DNA from: Goekera deserti
GTDB lineage: Bacteria > Actinomycetota > Actinomycetes > Mycobacteriales > Geodermatophilaceae
DNA: 64,000 bases
Direction: 5' to 3'
NCBI RefSeq assembly: GCF_010685995.1
Contig: NZ_JAAGWK010000010.1
Coordinates: 186,001 to 250,000, forward strand
The notes beneath the pieces are model-generated. The model saw only the letters and a program-made list of their open reading frames with translations, was not told where the DNA came from and made no database searches. Shown in pieces: positions 59,200 through 64,000 of the stretch. The translations under genes were made by a program, and so were the position numbers. Position 1 is the first letter of the stretch, and the number at the start of each line of letters is the position of its first letter.

Positions 59200-60159
59200 C
59201 TAGGGACCCGGCGGCCCCCCGCGCCTCGCAGCCTCGCCGCCGGCCCCGACGGCCGGGCCGCCGGCGCCTCTGCCGGGCAGGTCGAACAGGCGGGCGCCGT
59301 TGCCCCAGAGGACGGCGCGCAGCCAGTCCTCGCCGAGGTCCAGCCGGTGCAGCACGGCCAGCTGGTGGGCGTAGGAGTGCGGGATCGCCGGGAAGTCCGA
59401 GCCCAGCAGGACCTTGTCCCGCAGCCCGGCCAGCCGCGGCAGCAGCGCCCGGTCGAAGGGCATCAGCCGCTCGGCGAGGTCGGTGGCGAGCATGGTGGTG
59501 TCCAGGTGCACCCGCTCGTGGCGCTCGGCCAGGTCGAGAAAGGCCGCGTACTCCGGCATGCCCAGGTGGGCGATCACCAGCTGCAGGCGCGGGTGGCGCT
59601 CCAGCAGCCCGGCCATCGGCGCCGGTCCGGTGTGCTCCCCGGCCAGCGGCCCCGACCCGCAGTGGATCACCACCGGGGTGCCCGTCCCCTCCAGCCGCGC
59701 CCAGACGTCGTCGAGCAGCGGGTCCCGCGGGTCGAACGACCCCACCTGCACGTGCACCTTGAACACCCGCGCACCGGCGTGCAGCGCCTGCTCCACGTAC
59801 CGGGCGGCCTCCGGCTCGGGGAAGAACGTGGCCGACGGCAGCACCCGCGGGTCGGTGCGGGCGAACGCTGCCGACCACTCGTTCAGCCACGCTGCCATGC
59901 CCGGCTTGTGCGGGTAGGGCAGCGTCGAGAACGCCCGGACGCCGAGCGCCTGCAGCGTGGCCAGCCGCTCGGCGACCGACCCGCGGTAGGTGATCGGCCA
60001 CGGCGCGCCGTAGTGGTCCGGCGCCTGGTCGAAGTAGGCCCACACCTTCTCCTGCACGCGCTCGGGCAGGAAGTGCACGTGCACGTCGACCAGCCCGGGC
60101 AGCCCGAGTCCCCGCCAGTACCGGGGCACGTCGGCGTCGTCGGTGGGCGGCTCGATCAC
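59200..60159 (-). CDS. Amidohydrolase family protein
   Basis: Metal-dependent hydrolase/decarboxylase-like TIM barrel of 319 aa (amidohydrolase_2 type). Metal motif GLVDVHVHFLPE (HxH), conserved His in VVIHCGSGPLAGEH and LVIAHLGMPEY, and the catalytic Asp in LLGSDFPAIPHS. It resembles ACMSD-like enzymes acting on carboxylates; substrate unknown. The C-terminus is Gly/Arg-rich and low in complexity. GTG 60159 chosen by homology. Cotranscribed with the GNAT gene. Confidence 0.87.
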   Translation of the reverse strand: MIEPPTDDADVPRYWRGLGLPGLVDVHVHFLPERVQEKVWAYFDQAPDHYGAPWPITYRGSVAERLATLQALGVRAFSTLPYPHKPGMAAWLNEWSAAFARTDPRVLPSATFFPEPEAARYVEQALHAGARVFKVHVQVGSFDPRDPLLDDVWARLEGTGTPVVIHCGSGPLAGEHTGPAPMAGLLERHPRLQLVIAHLGMPEYAAFLDLAERHERVHLDTTMLATDLAERLMPFDRALLPRLAGLRDKVLLGSDFPAIPHSYAHQLAVLHRLDLGEDWLRAVLWGNGARLFDLPGRGAGGPAVGAGGEAARRGGPPGP

Positions 60160-60292
60160 GCAGGCGACCCTAGCCGCGCCGGCCGACGTGACCCGGTCGA
60201 TGCGCGCCGATCGGTGCGCCCCGGTCGATGTCGTCCTGGGCCGATGGGCCCACCCTCGGCGACCCCGGACCATCCGCAGCCGACGACCACCT

Positions 60293-60330
60293 CGCCGGGG
60301 AGTGTCGAGGATCCCTGACACTTCCCGGCG
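60293..60330 (-). terminator. Terminator after the quinone oxidoreductase gene
   Basis: CGCCGGGGAGTGTC (60293-60306) pairs with GACACTTCCCGGCG (60317-60330), 14 pairs with one G-U, around a 10-base loop. It stands 80 bases beyond the stop of the minus-strand oxidoreductase gene, ending the ftsE-ftsX-smpB transcript, and before the amidohydrolase gene. Confidence 0.75.
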
Positions 60331-60409
60331 GGACAGGTAGGCGCCGGACGGGGCCGGAGCCGACCGGCAGGCAGGTGGCTCGACGACGGGTCGCCGCGCC
60401 GCACCGGTC

Positions 60410-61330
60410 TCAGAGCGTGATGACGACCTTGCCGCGCACGTGACCACCGGCGACCAGCTCGTGGGCGGCCGCGGTCTCGGCCAGCGGGAAGGCCCGGGCG
60501 ATGGGCACCCGCAGCTGCCCGTCGTCGGCGAGCCGGGCGAGCTCCTCCAGGTCGTGGGCGTCGGGCCGCACGAACACGTACCGCCCACCCAGCTCGAGCA
60601 CCCGCGGCTCGACGACCGAGGCGATCCGGGCCGGGTCGCGCACCTGGGCTGGGGCGTCGGTGAGGGTGTCCCCACCGACCAGGTCCAGGACGGCGTCCAC
60701 CGGCTCGGACAGCTGCCCGCTGATCGGCCCCGCGGAGTAGTCGAGCACCTCGGCGCAGCCGGCGGTGCGGAGGACGTCGTGGTTCTTCGGGCTCGCGGTG
60801 CCGATCACGTGCGCCCCGAGAGCGACCGCGATCTGCACGGCGTTGAAGCCCACTCCCCCGGCGGCGCGGTGCACCAGCACCCGGTCGCCCTCGCCGACGT
60901 CCAGTGCCTCGGTGAGCGCCTGGTAGGCGGTGAGCCCGGCCAGCGGCAGCCCGCCGGCCTCGGTGAACGACAGCGACTCCGGCTTGTGCGCCAGGCAGCG
61001 CTGCGGCGCGGGCACCAGCTCGGCGGCGGTGCCCCACTGGACGTCGTCCCGGCGCACGTAGCCGTACACCTCGTCACCGGGGGCGAAGGCGACCACCGCG
61101 GGGCCGACCGCCTCCACGACGCCGGCGACGTCCCAGCCGGGCACGATCGGGAAGTGGTGCGGGAACGCCCCGGCCAGTCCACCGCCGCGGACCAGCATGT
61201 CGACCGGGTTGACCCCGGCCGCGCGCACCCGGACGAGCACGGTGTCCGGCCCGACCGGCGGCTCGGGCAGGTCCTCGCGGTAGGTGAGCACCTCGGTGCC
61301 GCCGAACCGGTCGTAGGCGATGCCCCTCAC
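60410..61330 (-). CDS. NADPH:quinone oxidoreductase-like MDR protein
   Basis: Zinc-free medium-chain dehydrogenase of 306 aa: [40 protein letters not shown], the [12 protein letters not shown] segment, and NADPH-binding [19 protein letters not shown]. Its final strand is GKVVITL. It reduces quinones or enones; substrate unknown. The GTG start overlaps the smpB stop (GTGA), so it is translationally coupled to smpB, an unusual partner. Confidence 0.9.
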   Translation of the reverse strand: MRGIAYDRFGGTEVLTYREDLPEPPVGPDTVLVRVRAAGVNPVDMLVRGGGLAGAFPHHFPIVPGWDVAGVVEAVGPAVVAFAPGDEVYGYVRRDDVQWGTAAELVPAPQRCLAHKPESLSFTEAGGLPLAGLTAYQALTEALDVGEGDRVLVHRAAGGVGFNAVQIAVALGAHVIGTASPKNHDVLRTAGCAEVLDYSAGPISGQLSEPVDAVLDLVGGDTLTDAPAQVRDPARIASVVEPRVLELGGRYVFVRPDAHDLEELARLADDGQLRVPIARAFPLAETAAAHELVAGGHVRGKVVITL

Positions 61331-61809
61331 CGGCGCACCCCGCGCTTGACGTAGGAGCCGAAGGCGCGCTCCATCTCCCGGCGGGAGTCCCGCTCGGCGA
61401 GGTCCTGGCGCTTGTCGTAGCTCTTCTTGCCCTTGGCCAGGGCGAGGGTGGCCTTGGCCCGGCCGTCCTTGAAGTAAAGGTCGAGCGGGACGAGCGTCAG
61501 CCCGCCCTCCTTGGTCTTGCCGATCAGCTTCTCGATCTCGGCGCGGTGCATGAGCACCTTGCGCTTGCGGCGCGGGGTGTGGTTCGTCCAGGTGCCCTCG
61601 GTGTACTCCGGGATGTGCACGTGGTGCAGCCACACCTCGCCGTCCTCGACCAGGGCGAAGCCGTCGACCAGCGAGGCACGACCCATCCGCAGGCTCTTGA
61701 CCTCGGTGCCGGTGAGCACCAGGCCCACCTCGTAGGTGTCGAGGATCGAGTAGTCGTGCCGCGCCTTCTTGTTCTGGGCGATGAACTTCCGCCCCTGTTC
61801 CCGCGGCAT
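61327..61809 (-). CDS. smpB: SsrA-binding protein SmpB
   Basis: tmRNA-binding protein of 160 aa, required for trans-translation. Core sequences: [80 protein letters not shown]. The C-terminal tail is basic as required for ribosome binding. ATG 61809. It lies 25 bases after ftsX in the conserved prfB-ftsE-ftsX-smpB order; its RNA partner ssrA is in this window at 54276. Confidence 0.96.
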   Translation of the reverse strand: MPREQGRKFIAQNKKARHDYSILDTYEVGLVLTGTEVKSLRMGRASLVDGFALVEDGEVWLHHVHIPEYTEGTWTNHTPRRKRKVLMHRAEIEKLIGKTKEGGLTLVPLDLYFKDGRAKATLALAKGKKSYDKRQDLAERDSRREMERAFGSYVKRGVRR

Positions 61810-61834
61810 GCCCTCCAGACTAGCGAGGCCGGGC

Positions 61835-62719
61835 CTACAGCCTCACGTACAGGCGCAGGGTGACGTAGGCGGCGACGGCGGCGAGGCCGATGCCGGCCCC
61901 GGCGATGATCGGCGAGATGGTGATGATCGCCGACCAGTCGACCGGTGGGATGATGCCGCTCCGGATCGGCCCGGCCAGGGTCTTGTCCACGAACAGCAGC
62001 TTGGTGACGACGAGACCGCCGATGGCCAGCATCGAGCCGATGAGCCCGGCGACGGCGGCCTCCAGGATGAACGGCAGCTGGGTGTACCAGCGGGAGGCGC
62101 CGACGAGTCTCATGATGTTGGTCTCGTTGCGTCTGTTGAACGCGGCCAGCTGGATCGTGTTCGAGATGAGCAGCAGCGCCGCCAGCGCCTGGACCACCGC
62201 CACGGCGATCGTCGCGTTGCGGGCACCGTTGAGCAGGCTGAACAACCGGTCGAGGAAGTCGCCCTCGTCGCGCACCTGGTCCACGCCGTTCTGGCCCTCG
62301 GGGAACTCCTGCGCGATCACCGGGTAGCGCTCGGGGTTGACCAGCTCCACCCGGAAGCTCTCCGGCAGCGCGTCCTGCGGGGTGTTCTCGATTAGCGCGG
62401 GCTGCTGACTGAACTGCTCCTGGAACCGCTGGTACGCCTCGGCCTTGGTCTCGTAGATGACCGAGGCCACCTCCGGGGATGCCTCCAGCTTCGCCTGGAT
62501 GGCGGCGCGCTGCTCCTCGGTGACGTCGTCGGTCAGGTAGATGGACACCTGGATCTTGTCGTAGTAGATGTCCTTCATGTCGCTGATCATGTTGGCGATC
62601 AGCAGACCGGTGCCCATGAGACCGAGCGAGATGCCGGTCGTCAGGATCATGGCGACCGTCATGGTGAGGTTCCGACGCAGTCCGGTGACCACCTCGGAGA
62701 GTACGAAGTTGACGCGCAT
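61835..62719 (-). CDS. ftsX: Cell division protein FtsX
   Basis: Membrane subunit of the FtsEX complex, 294 aa. TM1 ([20 protein letters not shown]) is followed by an extracellular domain of about 120 residues ([20 protein letters not shown]; then [20 protein letters not shown]), then three helices with [20 protein letters not shown], the conserved FtsX cytosolic motif. It links FtsE ATP hydrolysis to activation of peptidoglycan hydrolases at the septum. GTG/ATG 62719; 76 bases after ftsE. Confidence 0.95.
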   Translation of the reverse strand: MRVNFVLSEVVTGLRRNLTMTVAMILTTGISLGLMGTGLLIANMISDMKDIYYDKIQVSIYLTDDVTEEQRAAIQAKLEASPEVASVIYETKAEAYQRFQEQFSQQPALIENTPQDALPESFRVELVNPERYPVIAQEFPEGQNGVDQVRDEGDFLDRLFSLLNGARNATIAVAVVQALAALLLISNTIQLAAFNRRNETNIMRLVGASRWYTQLPFILEAAVAGLIGSMLAIGGLVVTKLLFVDKTLAGPIRSGIIPPVDWSAIITISPIIAGAGIGLAAVAAYVTLRLYVRL

Positions 62720-62795
62720 CAGTTCCCTGTCGTGTGGTGGCCCGGCACGGGGTGTCCCGGCGTGCGGGCCGCGGGAGCGGGGGTGAGCTGGGGGG

Positions 62796-63485
62796 TCAGC
62801 GCCCGACGCCGTAGACGCCGCGGGACTGGTCGCGGCTGACGACGCCCTCGTGGAGCTCGATCACCCGTCGCCGCATGGAGTCGACGATGTGGTAGTCGTG
62901 GGTGGCCATGACCACGGTGGTGCCGGTGCGGTTGATCCGCTCCAGCAGCAGCATGATGCCCTGGCTGGTCTCGGGGTCCAGGTTGCCGGTGGGCTCGTCG
63001 GCCAGCAGCACCAGCGGCCGGTTCACGAACGCGCGGGCGATGGCCACGCGCTGCTGCTCACCACCGGAGAGCTCGTTGGGCAGGCGGTGCGCCTTGCCCT
63101 CCAGGCCGACCATCTCCAGCACCTCGGGGACCACGCGCTTGATCGTGCGCTGCGGCTTGTTGATCACCTCGAGGGCGAAGGCGATGTTCTCGGCCACCGT
63201 CTTGTTGCGCAGCAGGCGGAAGTCCTGGAAGACGCAGCCCATCGTGCGGCGCAGCTTCGGCACCTGCCACTTGCTCATGGTGTTCAGGTTCTTGTCGTTC
63301 ACCTTCACGACGCCCTTGGTCGGGGCGTCCTCCTTGAGCAGCAGCCGCAGGAACGTCGACTTGCCGGAGCCCGAGGCGCCGATCAGGAAGACGAACTCGC
63401 CCTTGTCGATCTCCATGGAGACGTCATCGAGGGCTGGGCGGCCGCTGGCCGGGTACAGCTTGGTGACGTGTTGCAATTCGATCAC
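62796..63485 (-). CDS. ftsE: Cell division ATP-binding protein FtsE
   Basis: ATPase subunit of FtsEX, 229 aa. It begins [20 protein letters not shown]; Walker A is [13 protein letters not shown], the Q-loop VFQDFRLL, signature [14 protein letters not shown] and Walker [14 protein letters not shown]. All motifs are intact. ATG 63485. First gene after prfB in the conserved actinobacterial cell division/translation quality cluster. Confidence 0.96.
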   Translation of the reverse strand: MIELQHVTKLYPASGRPALDDVSMEIDKGEFVFLIGASGSGKSTFLRLLLKEDAPTKGVVKVNDKNLNTMSKWQVPKLRRTMGCVFQDFRLLRNKTVAENIAFALEVINKPQRTIKRVVPEVLEMVGLEGKAHRLPNELSGGEQQRVAIARAFVNRPLVLLADEPTGNLDPETSQGIMLLLERINRTGTTVVMATHDYHIVDSMRRRVIELHEGVVSRDQSRGVYGVGR

Positions 63486-63626
63486 GAGGGTCCACGCTAC
63501 CTGCCCCGGAGGCCACGATGTCCGGTTGCGACGGCGCGCCGTGCACAGACCTGCCCGCCGGGCACGGCGTCTGGCAGTCAGCTGGGTGCCGGACCTGCTG
63601 CGCCGCAGGTCAGGCGGTGACGGCGG

Positions 63627-64000
63627 TCAGGCGTCGCTGTCGGCGTTCTCACTCTCGCGGCGCCAGCGGATGCCGGCCTCGATGAACCCGTCGATGTCGC
63701 CGTCCAGCACGGAGCTGGGGTTGCCGCTCTCCAGCTCGGTGCGCAGGTCCTTGACCATCTGGTAGGGGTGCAGCACGTAGGAGCGCATCTGGTTGCCCCA
63801 GCTGCTGCCGTCGCCCTTGAGGGCGTCCATCTCGGCCTTCTGCTCCCGCTGGCGCACCACCAGCAGCCGGGCCTGCAGCACGCGCAGCGCGGCGGCACGG
63901 TTCTGGATCTGGCTCTTCTCGTTCTGGCAGGAGACGACGATGCCGGTGGGGATGTGCGTCATCCGGACGGCGGAGTCGGTGGTGTTCACGCTCTGCCCGC
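63627..64000 (-). CDS. prfB: Peptide chain release factor 2, C-terminal part (runs off the window)
   Basis: Last 124 codons or so of release factor RF2. The visible part opens at the GGQ loop ([20 protein letters not shown]), then [20 protein letters not shown], and ends with [20 protein letters not shown] and the domain after it. GGQ triggers peptidyl-tRNA hydrolysis at UGA/UAA codons. The rest lies beyond the right edge. Whether the usual RF2 frameshift site is present cannot be seen here. A 141-base gap separates it from ftsE. Confidence 0.96.
   Translation of the reverse strand, partial: GQSVNTTDSAVRMTHIPTGIVVSCQNEKSQIQNRAAALRVLQARLLVVRQREQKAEMDALKGDGSSWGNQMRSYVLHPYQMVKDLRTELESGNPSSVLDGDIDGFIEAGIRWRRESENADSDA

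Overview
This 64 kb window is high-GC actinobacterial chromosome. Evidence includes the tmRNA tag ADSNQRDFALAA, the ftsE-ftsX-smpB block beside prfB, frequent GTG starts with GTGA/ATGA overlaps, an LAXTG-type surface protein and many start codons lying 6-7 bases after a TANNNT -10 box (predicted leaderless mRNAs). The gene content fits a Geodermatophilaceae-like soil actinobacterium (Blastococcus/Modestobacter/Geodermatophilus); the family assignment is inference, not a database result. No phage, insertion sequence, CRISPR array or rRNA is visible.

Left third (0-24 kb): the K+ sensor pair kdpD-kdpE; a self-contained XRE repressor/membrane protein pair; a disturbed accessory stretch (about 4.4-7.4 kb) with two methyltransferases and a broken MFS transporter; an M23 peptidase and an amino acid permease; a copper/respiration cluster (zinc-finger membrane protein, CopC-CopD fusion, YcnI, Sco1); a TetR repressor with a clear operator; an ECF sigma factor overlapping an MFS exporter; an XRE-cupin repressor divergent from a thioredoxin-reductase-like flavoprotein and a methyltransferase; an epimerase; a 64-bp-period tandem repeat array; a Rieske oxygenase; and a RidA/TetR pair sharing a 20-bp intergenic operator.

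Middle (24-50 kb): typA; a membrane/DsbA/MauE group; a 23-bp palindromic tandem repeat; an ABC transporter fused transcriptionally to a two-component system; YceI/MarR; a membrane-anchored ECF-sigma-like fusion; and an acyl-CoA degradation region. That region holds a heteromeric-type acyl-CoA dehydrogenase pair, two enoyl-CoA hydratases, an SDR, two CoA ligases and a TetR regulator. Three near-identical copies of an ACAGTCAACCCTGACCGT-type palindrome sit upstream of these units and suggest one local regulon. No thiolase is present.

Right part (49-64 kb): a MarR regulator, a two-TM K+ channel preceded by a possible seven-codon leader ORF, glucosylglycerate hydrolase, several small-molecule proteins, tmRNA (ssrA), CorA, a GNAT protein, an amidohydrolase, a quinone oxidoreductase, smpB, ftsX, ftsE and the 3' end of prfB. 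The most unusual items are the three-site TetR regulon, the two palindromic tandem repeat arrays, the nested 82-bp inverted repeat at 41.3 kb, the sigma-membrane fusion protein and the repeated operator-over-leaderless-promoter layout.
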